DNA of 14,957 nucleotides from Spirochaetaceae bacterium (GTDB lineage Bacteria; Spirochaetota; Spirochaetia; DSM-27196; SLAA01), in the NCBI GenBank assembly GCA_003564775.1, contig PXEI01000282.1, positions 1 through 14,957 on the forward strand, written 5' to 3'. Positions within the stretch are counted from its first letter, which is position 1; the number at the start of each line of letters is the position of its first letter. Position numbers and translations under genes: made by a program. This document shows, in pieces, positions 1 to 7,703 of the stretch. The notes under the pieces were generated by a model. It worked only from the letters and a program-made list of their open reading frames with translations, was not told the origin of the DNA and did not search any database.

Positions 1-376
1 AATTGAGACGCACAGTCGTGCGAAAGCGGTGTATTTCCGTCTTATGCCTTCGGCAGAAGGCCACCGTGCACGGGAACTACAGCCGGGTATGTTCGGCGAG
101 TTGTTCCTGGCTACTCAGCACCGGCCGGACGTGGTAACCGTTCCTCGTTCAGCAGTGATCGAGAGGGAACCCGGAACAACCGTGCTGGTAGTCAAAGGCG
201 GTATGGTCACTGAACGACTCGTCGAACTTGGCATTACCGTAGGTGGGCGCACCGAGATTGTCACAGGCATCGAACCTCAGGATGAAGTCGTCATCGGTGG
301 GCAGGCGGGACTCAGAGATGGCGACCAGGTTGAGCCGGTGCAGCGCAGCTCCGGTGCGTACGCGAGCAGGAGTTAA
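1..376 (+). CDS. RND efflux periplasmic adaptor (membrane fusion protein), C-terminal part
   Basis: The gene is cut by the left edge. The frame is open from base 2 with no stop, so the GTG at 29 is an internal valine and not a start. About 124 residues are visible. They read like the end of an HlyD/MdtA-type membrane fusion protein: a beta-barrel stretch with 'LQPGMFGELFL', then 'VVTVPRSAVIERE' followed by 'TTVLVVKGG', and the membrane-proximal domain ending in 'GLRDGDQVEPV'. In this family the protein bridges an inner-membrane RND pump to an outer-membrane channel in the periplasm. The stop lies 3 nt before the RND pump start, and the pump's AGGAG (368-372) sits inside the last codons here, so the two genes are co-translated. 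Signal peptide, lipoyl and hairpin domains are outside the window. The family call is strong and the substrate is unknown. Confidence 0.9.
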   Translation, partial: IETHSRAKAVYFRLMPSAEGHRARELQPGMFGELFLATQHRPDVVTVPRSAVIEREPGTTVLVVKGGMVTERLVELGITVGGRTEIVTGIEPQDEVVIGGQAGLRDGDQVEPVQRSSGAYASRS

Positions 377-379
377 GCC

Positions 380-3300
380 ATGTCCTTTATACAAAGCGTT
401 TTTCAGCGGCCAGTAACTATTCTGGTGTTGTTCATCACCTTGAGTGGGCTTGGGATCTACAGCGCAATCTCCATGCCTGTCAACCTGTTCCCCGATGTAG
501 AGCTCCCAATGATAACGATCTCTACAACGTATCGCGGCGCGGGCCCGGCCGAGGTGGAGAACCTCCTCACGCGACCGCTTGAGAGTTCCTTGGCAAACAT
601 TGGCGGAATTCGTTCCATGAGTTCTCGCTCTACCGAGAACCTCAGCCGCATCATGATAGAGTTTTCCTGGGATATTGACACAACAGAGGCGGTCAACGAG
701 ATTCGAGACCAACTGGACCGAGTGCGCGCCGACCTGCCCGCAGGCGTAGATGCTCCACGAATCATGAAGTTTGACCCCTCAGCTATGCCGATCATGGGTA
801 TTGCGGTTCGAGGTGACCGTTCGCTTGAATCGCTCCGTAGCATCTCGGAAGATGAGGTTGAGTGGCGCTTAGAACAGATACCGGGGGTTGCCCAGGTGTC
901 CACACAGGGCGGTCGCGAGGCCTTGGTAAAGGTCGAGCTTGAGCAGAACCGGCTTGAAGCCTACGGGTTCAGTGTGCTTCAGGTTGCTGAGATGATATCG
1001 GCGCATAACATAGACGGTGCTGGCGGCACCCTTGATGAGGGTCAAGGAAGCCTGCTTGTGAGGACACTGGGAGAGTTCGACGATCTTCACGAGATAGAGA
1101 ACACGGTTGTAGGTTTCCGCGGCGGCCGTTCAGTCGCGCTTCATGAGATAGCCACAGTGGGCATGGAACACGACGACCCATTGGAGCTGGTGTACATAAA
1201 CGGCGAGCCAGCAGTATACCTGTCTGTACAGCGCGAGAGCGGTGCCAACTCGGTAGAGGTCGCGGAGTCGGTTCGCGCTGAGTTGAACCACATTGCCCAC
1301 CTACTTCCTCCCGACCTACGTCTTGACGTAGTTCTAGACGGAACCGGAGTGGTGCGTAGTGCCCTGGGAGAGACCGCTTCATCGCTGTTGCTTGGTGCCT
1401 TGTTTGCAATGGTGGTACTGTACGTATTCTTACACGACCTGCGTACTACCTTAATCATTGCCATTGCCATTCCGGTATCTCTCCTCATGACGACCTTGGC
1501 CATGAGCGCCGCCGGGCTTACCTTGAACCTGCTCACACTCTCCGGTCTGATTCTGGGCGTTGGAATGATTGTAGACTCCTCCATTGTGATCATTGAGAAT
1601 ATCACCCGTCGCAGGGAGGAGGGGCTGAGCCTACCCGAGGCGTCGGTACGTGGAACACAAGAGATGACGACCGCCATTACCGCGTCAACACTCACGACAA
1701 TATCGGTCTTTGTTCCGATCCTGGTGTTTCGCTCGGAGCTGGAGGTGTTTGGAATACTGTTTGGAGACATCTCGTTCACGGTGGTAGTTGCGCTTCTCTC
1801 CTCGCTGAGTGTCGCAATCCTGCTGGTGCCCGTGTTGGTTGGGCACTACATAAGACCCATGCAAACAGACGGACAAAAGCCTCGTTTCCGGCTTCTGGCA
1901 CAAGCCAAGGCCGGAGTCGAACACTTCCTTGGTCGAGCTACCGAACTGTACCGTCAGCTTCTGGATAGAGCGCTGCGTCACCGGGCTATCAGCGTTGTTC
2001 TTGTGGTTGCGGTGTTCATTGGAAGCCTCACACTAGTGCCACATATAGGAGTAGTGCTTTCCCCGCCTTCACCAGCCGATGAGATTACGGCGACACTTGA
2101 GTTGGCGCCGGGCACGCGATTAGAGGTAACCGACAGCGTGTTGCGGGAGTTGGAACAGGCCTTCCGCGCAGCCCTTCCAGAGTATCAGGACATCATTCTT
2201 ATTGTTGGCGGCGGCGGGCAGTCGGTAATGCAGGGGGCAAACGAGACCCACACGGGAAGCATCTCGGTGACCTTGCCGCCTATCGGGGTGCGGACTACAG
2301 ACGCGCATTCAGTTGAGTATATCATCAGACAGGTGATTGAGGAGTCACCAGGGGTAGAAGGTGAGATATCGGAAGGGCAGGGCGCCGCTATTCTGGGGTC
2401 AAACCCGGTGGAGATCGTCATTGCAGGTCATAACCTGGCGGACACACGCGAGATATCGGAACGGCTGATTCAGATGCTGGGCGAGGAGTTTCCCATGATT
2501 ACCGACGCACAGAGCTCATTGTCGGCGCCGGTACCGGAGCTTGTTGCGGTAGTGGATCGAGCACGAGCGCGTTCGGCAGGCGTCGTGCCAGCGGAACTCA
2601 TGCGCGAGCTGCGTGCAGCCGCAGACGGCGTTGTGGCAGGGCAGTTTCGCGAAGGCGCTCAGGAACACGATATTCGGGTAGGCCTGCGGGAAGATGATCG
2701 ACTTGAGATATCGGATCTGGAACGTATCCTCGTGGCGAGTCGCCTCACCGGCCACCTGCCGGTTGGATCCTTGGCCCATTTTGAACGGCGGAGTGGCCCC
2801 TCGGCCATTGAACGCGACGATCAGCGCCGTACAGTAATCGTGACCGGGGGACTACGACCCGGTTACGCTGCGTCCGAAATACAACAGCCGTTGAGCACCG
2901 CAATTGCCAGGATCGAAGCCCAGTACGACGATGTCAGGATTACCTTGGGGGGTGAGTTTGCTGCGATCCGGGATACTGGTAAGGCGCTGTTAGTGGTACT
3001 GGGGATAGCGATAGCCCTGGTCTTTGCGGTGATGGCGGCGCAGTTTGAGTCCTTTCGCTCCCCCTTTATCATACTGTTCACCATACCGCTGATGCTGATC
3101 GGTGTGTTCTGGTTCTATTTCCTGCTTGGAGAGTCCATTAGCATGTTCTCGCTCATGGGGCTGGTAATGCTGTCCGGGATAGTGGTAAACAATGGCATTG
3201 TCCTAGTCGACACCGCCAACCAACTTCGAAGCACAGGACTAAACCGAGCTGAGGCGGCCATAGCAGCCGGTGTAGCTCGCTTCCGGCCGGTCTTGATCAC

Positions 3301-3502
3301 CACCTTTACCACTATTCTTGGAATGGTGCCCCTTGCATTCTTTTCCGGTGAGGGCGGGCAACTTACTCGCCCGGTCGGTTTCACCATTATCGGGGGCCTG
3401 AGTTCAAGCACCATGATCACCCTTGTGCTGGTTCCGGTGCTGTACAGCTTCATCGCAACAAAAAAGACTTTGGTGCCGGAAGGCATCTCAACTGGAGGAT
3501 AG
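380..3502 (+). CDS. RND family efflux pump, inner-membrane subunit (AcrB/HAE1-like)
   Basis: At 1040 residues it has the normal length of AcrB-type pumps, which export drugs, lipids or other amphiphiles using the proton gradient. The N-terminus ('FIQSVFQRPVTILVLF', then 'MPVNLFPDVELPMI') is the classic TM1 and start of the porter domain. The two-fold layout is clear: TM1 near residue 13, a first large periplasmic loop, TM2-6 at about 330-490, TM7 near 540, a second loop, and TM8-12 at about 865-1030. In TM4 the motif 'IVDSSIVIIENI' keeps one proton-relay acid (D399, equivalent to AcrB D407), but the neighbouring D408 position is serine. In TM10 'VVNNGIVLVD' has N937 where AcrB has K940. Such substitutions occur in other RND subgroups, so this is not evidence of a dead pump. 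The start ATG has AGGAG at 368-372. It is tightly linked to the adaptor upstream and the permease halves downstream. No outer-membrane channel gene is visible. Substrate unknown. Confidence 0.95.
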   Translation: MSFIQSVFQRPVTILVLFITLSGLGIYSAISMPVNLFPDVELPMITISTTYRGAGPAEVENLLTRPLESSLANIGGIRSMSSRSTENLSRIMIEFSWDIDTTEAVNEIRDQLDRVRADLPAGVDAPRIMKFDPSAMPIMGIAVRGDRSLESLRSISEDEVEWRLEQIPGVAQVSTQGGREALVKVELEQNRLEAYGFSVLQVAEMISAHNIDGAGGTLDEGQGSLLVRTLGEFDDLHEIENTVVGFRGGRSVALHEIATVGMEHDDPLELVYINGEPAVYLSVQRESGANSVEVAESVRAELNHIAHLLPPDLRLDVVLDGTGVVRSALGETASSLLLGALFAMVVLYVFLHDLRTTLIIAIAIPVSLLMTTLAMSAAGLTLNLLTLSGLILGVGMIVDSSIVIIENITRRREEGLSLPEASVRGTQEMTTAITASTLTTISVFVPILVFRSELEVFGILFGDISFTVVVALLSSLSVAILLVPVLVGHYIRPMQTDGQKPRFRLLAQAKAGVEHFLGRATELYRQLLDRALRHRAISVVLVVAVFIGSLTLVPHIGVVLSPPSPADEITATLELAPGTRLEVTDSVLRELEQAFRAALPEYQDIILIVGGGGQSVMQGANETHTGSISVTLPPIGVRTTDAHSVEYIIRQVIEESPGVEGEISEGQGAAILGSNPVEIVIAGHNLADTREISERLIQMLGEEFPMITDAQSSLSAPVPELVAVVDRARARSAGVVPAELMRELRAAADGVVAGQFREGAQEHDIRVGLREDDRLEISDLERILVASRLTGHLPVGSLAHFERRSGPSAIERDDQRRTVIVTGGLRPGYAASEIQQPLSTAIARIEAQYDDVRITLGGEFAAIRDTGKALLVVLGIAIALVFAVMAAQFESFRSPFIILFTIPLMLIGVFWFYFLLGESISMFSLMGLVMLSGIVVNNGIVLVDTANQLRSTGLNRAEAAIAAGVARFRPVLITTFTTILGMVPLAFFSGEGGQLTRPVGFTIIGGLSSSTMITLVLVPVLYSFIATKKTLVPEGISTGG

Positions 3503-3505
3503 TTT

Positions 3506-3988
3506 GTGAATGCGATCGCATTATATGGGTTGGCTGGGTTGGCGTTGCTCCTCTCGGCACTGAAAGATAAACGTAAGACGCGAATGGCCCTGCGCAAAGG
3601 ATGGATGGCCTTTAACGGGATCCTTCCGCAGTTAGTGGCAATCATCCTTCTAGTCGGAATTCTCATTGCGTTTCTGCGGCCCGAGGTCTTAAGCCGCGTG
3701 CTTGGTGCGGAGTCCGGGTGGTATGGGGTGCTGCTTGCCTCCGTCGTGGGATCTATAACGCTCATTCCCGGCTTCATTGCCTTTCCGACAGCGGCACTCC
3801 TGCTGCAGGCGGGTGCTGGTATTACGCAGATTGCTGCGTTCGTTTCTTCACTCATGATGGTGGGGGTGGTCACCTTTCCCCTTGAGGTTTCGTACTTTGG
3901 CAAGCGCGCAGCGCTCATGCGCAACCTCGCCGCCTATCTTTTCGCATTGCTTGTTGCCCTGGTTATGGGTGTGGTGGTCCCGCTATGA
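3506..3988 (+). CDS. Small membrane permease, first half of a COG0701-like pair
   Basis: A 160-residue hydrophobic protein starting at GTG 3506, with GGAGG at 3494-3498 inside the end of the pump gene. I see about four membrane segments: residues 3-18, 38-57, 72-102 and 140-159, with a possible further one around 108-126. A basic loop 'KDKRKTRMALRKGW' follows the first. The motif 'PGFIAFPTAALLLQAGAG' (88-105) followed by 'MMVGVVTFPLE' resembles half-size permeases annotated COG0701/DUF318 (ArsP-like), which commonly occur as two adjacent genes. It lies 3 nt after the RND pump and overlaps the next gene by 4 nt (ATGA), so the pair is very likely made together and probably works as one transporter. 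An alternative is a nucleoside-recognition ('Gate') membrane protein. The family assignment is from memory of motif patterns, and the substrate cannot be read from sequence. Confidence 0.7.
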   Translation: MNAIALYGLAGLALLLSALKDKRKTRMALRKGWMAFNGILPQLVAIILLVGILIAFLRPEVLSRVLGAESGWYGVLLASVVGSITLIPGFIAFPTAALLLQAGAGITQIAAFVSSLMMVGVVTFPLEVSYFGKRAALMRNLAAYLFALLVALVMGVVVPL

Positions 3989-4527
3989 TGAAGAAAATGC
4001 TTCGTTCATACCTTTTTGCGTTAGTGGTTATCGGCATCTATGGTGTGCTCTTTGTGAGTGAAAGGTCGATATTTTCGCGTGCGATTGAGGTCTCAATCGC
4101 GGGCACCTGGGAGATGCTGGCCATTATTCCGCCAATCTTTGTTCTACTGGGTTTACTTGATGTATGGGTGCCGCGCGAGGTTCTGAGCAAGTTCATGGGG
4201 CCAGGTTCGGGCATCCGAGGAACCGGGATCGCCTTTGTTCTTGGGTCCGCCGCCGCCGGACCGCTCTATGCAGCGTTCCCGGTTGCCGCGGTACTCATGA
4301 GTAAAGGGGCCTCGTTCTTCAACGTGCTTGTGCTCATTGGGGTCTGGTCCACAGCCAAGCTTCCTATGCTGCTCTTTGAGTTTCAGGCTCTCGGTGCGCC
4401 CTTTGCGCTGACCCGCTTACTGTTGAACATTCCGGCGATCCTGGCCATTGCGTGGGTCATAACGCGCGCCGTTCCGCAGGCCGACAAAGACGGCATCTAC
4501 GAGCGCTCGGCCATGCGCGGCACCTGA
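3985..4527 (+). CDS. Small membrane permease, second half of a COG0701-like pair
   Basis: A 180-residue membrane protein whose ATG overlaps the stop of the preceding gene (ATGA at 3985-3988). There is no good Shine-Dalgarno of its own, so translational coupling is expected. Hydrophobic segments lie at about 8-24, 43-60, 80-106, 112-130 and 143-162. The stretch 'AAGPLYAAFPVAAVLMSKGA' (90-109) parallels 'PGFIAFPTAALLLQAGAG' of the upstream protein (shared pattern AFPxAAxLxxxGA), followed in both by a conserved proline (P127 here, P125 there) before an acidic residue. The two proteins are therefore probably homologous halves of one permease. The C-terminal 20 residues are hydrophilic. It is the last gene of the apparent efflux operon. 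Function in the cell membrane is likely, and the exported or imported compound is unknown. Confidence 0.7.
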   Translation: MMKKMLRSYLFALVVIGIYGVLFVSERSIFSRAIEVSIAGTWEMLAIIPPIFVLLGLLDVWVPREVLSKFMGPGSGIRGTGIAFVLGSAAAGPLYAAFPVAAVLMSKGASFFNVLVLIGVWSTAKLPMLLFEFQALGAPFALTRLLLNIPAILAIAWVITRAVPQADKDGIYERSAMRGT

Positions 4528-4636
4528 GTAGAAGCGGCGGGCACGGCCGCCTGCATGGCCGCGGGCATGCCCGCCCACGCCCGCCGTGCACGGCCTCGGC
4601 ACCCGCGGATGCCGTGCCCGGCAGCGGCACCCGCGC
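4528..4636. repeat. GC-rich nested palindrome cluster between convergent genes
   Basis: This 109-bp gap between two converging genes is almost entirely G and C, unlike the flanking coding DNA. It contains a 10-bp inverted repeat (CGGGCACGGC at 4538-4547 and its complement at 4611-4620) enclosing two perfect palindromes: GCGGGCATGCCCGC (4561-4574) and GCCGTGCACGGC (4583-4594). An 11-bp direct repeat CGGCACCCGCG occurs at 4597-4607 and 4625-4635. Both transcripts could fold into long hairpins here, so a bidirectional transcription end or mRNA-stabilising element is plausible. There is no T-run on either side, so it is not a classical intrinsic terminator. It could also be a copy of a dispersed REP-like element. 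Confidence 0.6.
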
Positions 4637-7420
4637 CTAAACCGCGTTGCGCCCGGCGTTGACTGTTGGGGCCAAGGTCTTGAGAACCAGCTTTTTCAGC
4701 GTCGCACGAGTGTCCTCGTCAAGATCGCCCCGCAGTTTCGCCATGGCATACTGCTGAATCACCACAACCGGAAGCACCATCTGCTCGCGAATTCGAATTG
4801 ACTCGCGCGAGATCCGGTCTTCCGGTACCCGGTGGCCGGAAACAGCCTCAAAGCAGTCAAGTGTGCGTCGGGCTTCGGACTCAAGCAGCCGCCAGAACTC
4901 TCCAAACTGGGGATCATCGGCCATGAACGCTGTGAGCGAGAATCGGGTCTTGGCCAGGCTTTGCAGCGCGTTCTCAACCATGGTTCTAAAGAACAGCGAA
5001 CGCTCATACAGCCCCGCAAGCCGCTCCTGCAAACCTTCATCAAAGAGCTCCTGCAAGGCACTCCCAAAGCCATAAAAGCCGGGGACGTTTTGCTTCATCT
5101 GGCTCCAGGCGCCCACAAAAGGTATCGCCCGCAGAGTGTCCAGACTGAGTTGGATAGACTTATCCCGCCTGTCCGGCCTACTGCCAATATTGGTCTTGCC
5201 GTAGTAGGTAAGGGGTGTCATCTGCTCCAGGTACGGAATGAACGCCGGGTGTCGTCGCAACTCCATGTATACTCGGTGTGAGATCTCTGCAAGCGTATCC
5301 ATTAGCTCGGCATCTTCCGGCCTGAGCTCGCGCGTCTCGTCCTGAAACAGAGCGTTTTCCAGCCCGGCGCTTACCAGTTGCTCCAGGTTATAGCGGGCAA
5401 CATCAGAGGTGCCAAAGTTGGAGCTCACCGTCTGACCCTGGATTGTGAGTTGAATCTCGGTGTTCTCTACCTCCGGGCCCATTGCCCGGTAATACATGTG
5501 GGTATTCCCACCGCCGCGTGCCGGAGGGCCTCCCCTGCCATCAAAGAATACAATGGCTACATTCGCCCGGCGAGCTCGCGCGCTGAGCTCCTGCTTGGCT
5601 CGGTAAATGCCCCAGTTCGCGCTTACATATCCGCCGTCCTTGGTGCCGTCCGAGAAACCCACCATAACGTACTGCTTATTCCCGCGCCGCTTCAAATGCT
5701 CACTGTAGACCGGGTCCTTGTAGAGCTGATCCATAACCTCCGGAGCGTTACGCAGGTCTTCAATGCTTTCAAAAAGCGGAACAATGTCGAGAACTGGTGC
5801 GGGCTGTCGACCGCGAGCATCGATACGCTCGGCCTCGACATCGCTCGTAGACACGCATTGGGCAAGCAGGAGCACCTCCAAAAGATTTGTCGCAGCGTGC
5901 GTATGGCTAATGATGTATCGATGCAGACCAGGCTCGCCGTTCTGCCGCTGAATTGCGGCTGCGGCTCGCAGCGAGAGCAGCGTGTCGCGGCCCAAGCCTT
6001 CTGGAAGGGTCTCGGCCAGATCGCCGGTAGCGGGCAAGTGGCTGAACGCCTTGTTGAGCATTATGGTTCGGGCAGACTCGTTGGCCTGGAGGTACCCACC
6101 CGCACCAGAGACGCCAAGGGCTTCCAGAACTTCCCCGACAAGCTCGGAGTGTACACTGCTCTCCTGCCGAAGATCCATGGAGGCAAAATGGAAGCCAAAA
6201 GCCGTGATCTTTATCAACAAGCGTTCAATGTCTTCTGCGTAAAGTCCATTGTACCGCTCAAGCACGTCCTGAAGGATTCCTTGCAGATCACCCGCAAGAT
6301 CTCCAGGAGAAGCATAGGGAAGGTCGGTATCGATCTCACCAGAGTCGGTCAGCCGCTCGCTCTCAATTGGCCGCAGCTCGGACTCGGTCTCCAGCACTTC
6401 CCCCAACGCCGGAATGCGATCGACATCGCTCCCGTGATCCGAGCTACCACGCGTCCGGATAGACTCCTCTATGGTGTGCTCAAGTTTGCGTGCAACACGA
6501 GTAATGCGTTCGGTGATGCCGCTAAAGGTGAGCTTGCGCTGAAGTCTACGAAGGTCACGCAGGTACAGCCCAAGGAGAGTGTTTCGCAGGAGTTCCCCAG
6601 TCCGAGCGGTGAGACTCGAGGTCACAAAAGGGTTCCCGTCACGGTCTCCTCCTGGCCAAAAGCCAAACTCAAGACGTGGAACATAGCGTAACCGCTCAAG
6701 CGCGTCGCTGCAGACCGGGCTCAACAGGCGAAGATGCAGGTCTGCTGTCGCCTCATAAAAGACGTGCTCAAGGTACCACAGCAGGCTGCGGGCTTCATCT
6801 AAGGGAGTTGGCTTTCGTGGGTTCCGGAAGCGCGTGGCGCCCATCTGCAAGAGTATCTCGTAGATCCTGCCCAGATCGTCAGCGCCGACCGCGTCAGCCA
6901 GGTCATCGATTATGGAAAGCACCGCGTCCGGATAGAACTGTGTTGGGTGCGCGGTGAGTACCACTCGGACACGGTAGTTGTCGAGCTTGTCGAGCAAGCG
7001 TGACTCCAAGTGCTCAGAACTCACACGGTCCAAGACAGCTTTGAGCGTCCCGGGCCCGTCAAGATCATGCACTCGGGCAAACGCCGCGTCCTCTACAGCG
7101 TCAAAGAGCACAATCTGCCTTTCAGCCGTACGCACAAACTGAAAGAGCTGATCGACGATATCGGAGAACTCTTTGGAGCCGGTGTGAGTTTTGAAAAAGC
7201 TCTCAAGGATATGATGCGGACTCTCACCTTTTTCCAGACGTTCTCGACAATAGATCTCAAACACCGGAAGCAACATACCTGCCGTCTTAAGATCCGGATA
7301 CGGCAGGGTCATGAACAGACCGTCGTAGGTGCGGTACTTCAGTTCTACGAGTTCAAAGTATCGTGAGCGAACTTCTTTCGTCCGGTCACTCTGCTGTGCC
7401 TTGGGTGCACTATTGTTCAT
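4637..7420 (-). CDS. ppc: Phosphoenolpyruvate carboxylase
   Basis: Catalyses PEP + bicarbonate to oxaloacetate + phosphate in the cytoplasm, refilling the TCA cycle. From the ATG at 7420 it has 927 residues, close to the usual 880-930. Visible signatures are 'VVLTAHPTQ' with catalytic H158, 'FWPGGDRDGNPFVT' (254-267), the lysine motif 'GFSDGTKDGGY' with K594, the arginine loop 'FFDGRGGPPARGGG' (625-638), 'IGSRPDRR' (745-752), 'FYGFGSALQ' (782-790) and a C-terminal 'NAGRNAV' (N925 corresponds to the conserved asparagine of the inhibitor site). The residue before GRGG is aspartate (D627) where the E. coli enzyme has histidine. This 'DGRGGPPARGGG' form marks a distinct clade I associate with Bacteroidota and related bacteria. 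The start is set by AAGGA at 7427-7431; the frame stays open to 7936, but that extension lies antisense to the lipoprotein and is not coding-like. It is transcribed convergently with the efflux operon. Confidence 0.96.
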   Translation of the reverse strand: MNNSAPKAQQSDRTKEVRSRYFELVELKYRTYDGLFMTLPYPDLKTAGMLLPVFEIYCRERLEKGESPHHILESFFKTHTGSKEFSDIVDQLFQFVRTAERQIVLFDAVEDAAFARVHDLDGPGTLKAVLDRVSSEHLESRLLDKLDNYRVRVVLTAHPTQFYPDAVLSIIDDLADAVGADDLGRIYEILLQMGATRFRNPRKPTPLDEARSLLWYLEHVFYEATADLHLRLLSPVCSDALERLRYVPRLEFGFWPGGDRDGNPFVTSSLTARTGELLRNTLLGLYLRDLRRLQRKLTFSGITERITRVARKLEHTIEESIRTRGSSDHGSDVDRIPALGEVLETESELRPIESERLTDSGEIDTDLPYASPGDLAGDLQGILQDVLERYNGLYAEDIERLLIKITAFGFHFASMDLRQESSVHSELVGEVLEALGVSGAGGYLQANESARTIMLNKAFSHLPATGDLAETLPEGLGRDTLLSLRAAAAIQRQNGEPGLHRYIISHTHAATNLLEVLLLAQCVSTSDVEAERIDARGRQPAPVLDIVPLFESIEDLRNAPEVMDQLYKDPVYSEHLKRRGNKQYVMVGFSDGTKDGGYVSANWGIYRAKQELSARARRANVAIVFFDGRGGPPARGGGNTHMYYRAMGPEVENTEIQLTIQGQTVSSNFGTSDVARYNLEQLVSAGLENALFQDETRELRPEDAELMDTLAEISHRVYMELRRHPAFIPYLEQMTPLTYYGKTNIGSRPDRRDKSIQLSLDTLRAIPFVGAWSQMKQNVPGFYGFGSALQELFDEGLQERLAGLYERSLFFRTMVENALQSLAKTRFSLTAFMADDPQFGEFWRLLESEARRTLDCFEAVSGHRVPEDRISRESIRIREQMVLPVVVIQQYAMAKLRGDLDEDTRATLKKLVLKTLAPTVNAGRNAV

Positions 7421-7426
7421 ATGTAT

Positions 7427-7431
7427 TCCTT
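7427..7431 (-). promoter_or_regulatory. Ribosome binding site of ppc
   Basis: On the minus strand AAGGA ends 6 nt before the ATG at 7420. It decides the start: the frame stays open upstream to 7936 but the extension has no family similarity, whereas the 927-residue product has normal length. I could not find a convincing -35/-10 pair for this gene in the divergent gap. Confidence 0.7.
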
Positions 7432-7509
7432 TGCCTTCAGGTCTGCTTTTACCGTCACATAAATTACTATGGGAGACTACATCATTGCTATATCCACTCT
7501 CCTCCATCC

Positions 7510-7537
7510 CCTGCCGGGGTGATCTGCGCCCGGCAGG
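7510..7537. promoter_or_regulatory. Inverted repeat in the divergent ppc/lipoprotein gap
   Basis: A perfect 9-bp inverted repeat, CCTGCCGGG (7510-7518) and CCCGGCAGG (7529-7537), is separated by 10 nt. It sits about 40 bp upstream of the lipoprotein -35 box and about 90 bp upstream of ppc. Either an operator for a dimeric regulator or a hairpin in the ppc leader would fit. There is no T-run on either strand. The role is inferred only from position and symmetry. Confidence 0.35.
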
Positions 7538-7574
7538 TATCAGCGCAGGCGCTCTGAATCGCTGACGAATCACG

Positions 7575-7603
7575 TTGCGCTGGGGCGCGCCTGGGCGTAT
7601 AGT
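7575..7603 (+). promoter_or_regulatory. Sigma70-type promoter for the ankyrin lipoprotein
   Basis: TTGCGC (7575-7580) and TATAGT (7598-7603) are separated by exactly 17 nt and match the -35 and -10 consensus at four and five of six positions. A start near 7609-7611 would give a leader of roughly 97 nt before the ATG at 7707. The downstream dehydrogenase, only 48 nt after the lipoprotein, may be read from the same promoter. Confidence 0.55.
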
Positions 7604-7606
7604 GGA

Positions 7607-7674
7607 GAGATAGGTGATGCTATTGATTACTGACAGGAGTAATGGGCTTGGGAGACAAGTAGCCTCACCATCTC
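7607..7674 (+). promoter_or_regulatory. Possible leader stem in the lipoprotein 5' UTR
   Basis: Right after the predicted transcription start, GAGAT-A-GGTGA (7607-7617) can pair with TCACCATCTC (7665-7674), giving 10 base pairs with one bulged A, plus a further GG/CC across a mismatch. The 47-nt loop carries AGGAG and a six-codon open frame (7642-7662, ATG to TAG). No match to a known riboswitch is apparent. It could be fortuitous. Confidence 0.3.
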
Positions 7675-7696
7675 GCCAAAAGGCAAGATCGATACT

Positions 7697-7703
7697 GGAG
7701 GAG
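7697..7703 (+). promoter_or_regulatory. Ribosome binding site of the lipoprotein
   Basis: GGAGGAG ends 3 nt before the ATG at 7707, with the GGAGG core 5 nt away. It fixes the start at the first residue of a lipoprotein signal peptide and rules out the in-frame GTG at 7614, which would bury that signal behind 31 residues. Confidence 0.8.

Noticed and set aside
2363..2715. GAGATATCGGA occurring three times (2363, 2450, 2705)
   Set aside because: All copies are in the reading frame and encode Glu-Ile-Ser-Glu/Asp at helix starts of the pump. The spacing is irregular, so codon and residue choice explains it.
3115..3924. Minus-strand open frame of 269 codons
   Set aside because: It is antisense to the end of the RND pump and the first permease, low in complexity (S, T, R, P rich), and without recognisable motifs.
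4528..4636. CRISPR array or intrinsic terminator in the GC-rich gap
   Set aside because: The repeats are short, overlapping and irregular with no spacers, and no T-run follows any stem.
5378..6691. Long + strand open frame of 437 codons
   Set aside because: It lies wholly antisense to ppc, whose catalytic motifs occupy the other strand, and shows no domain pattern.
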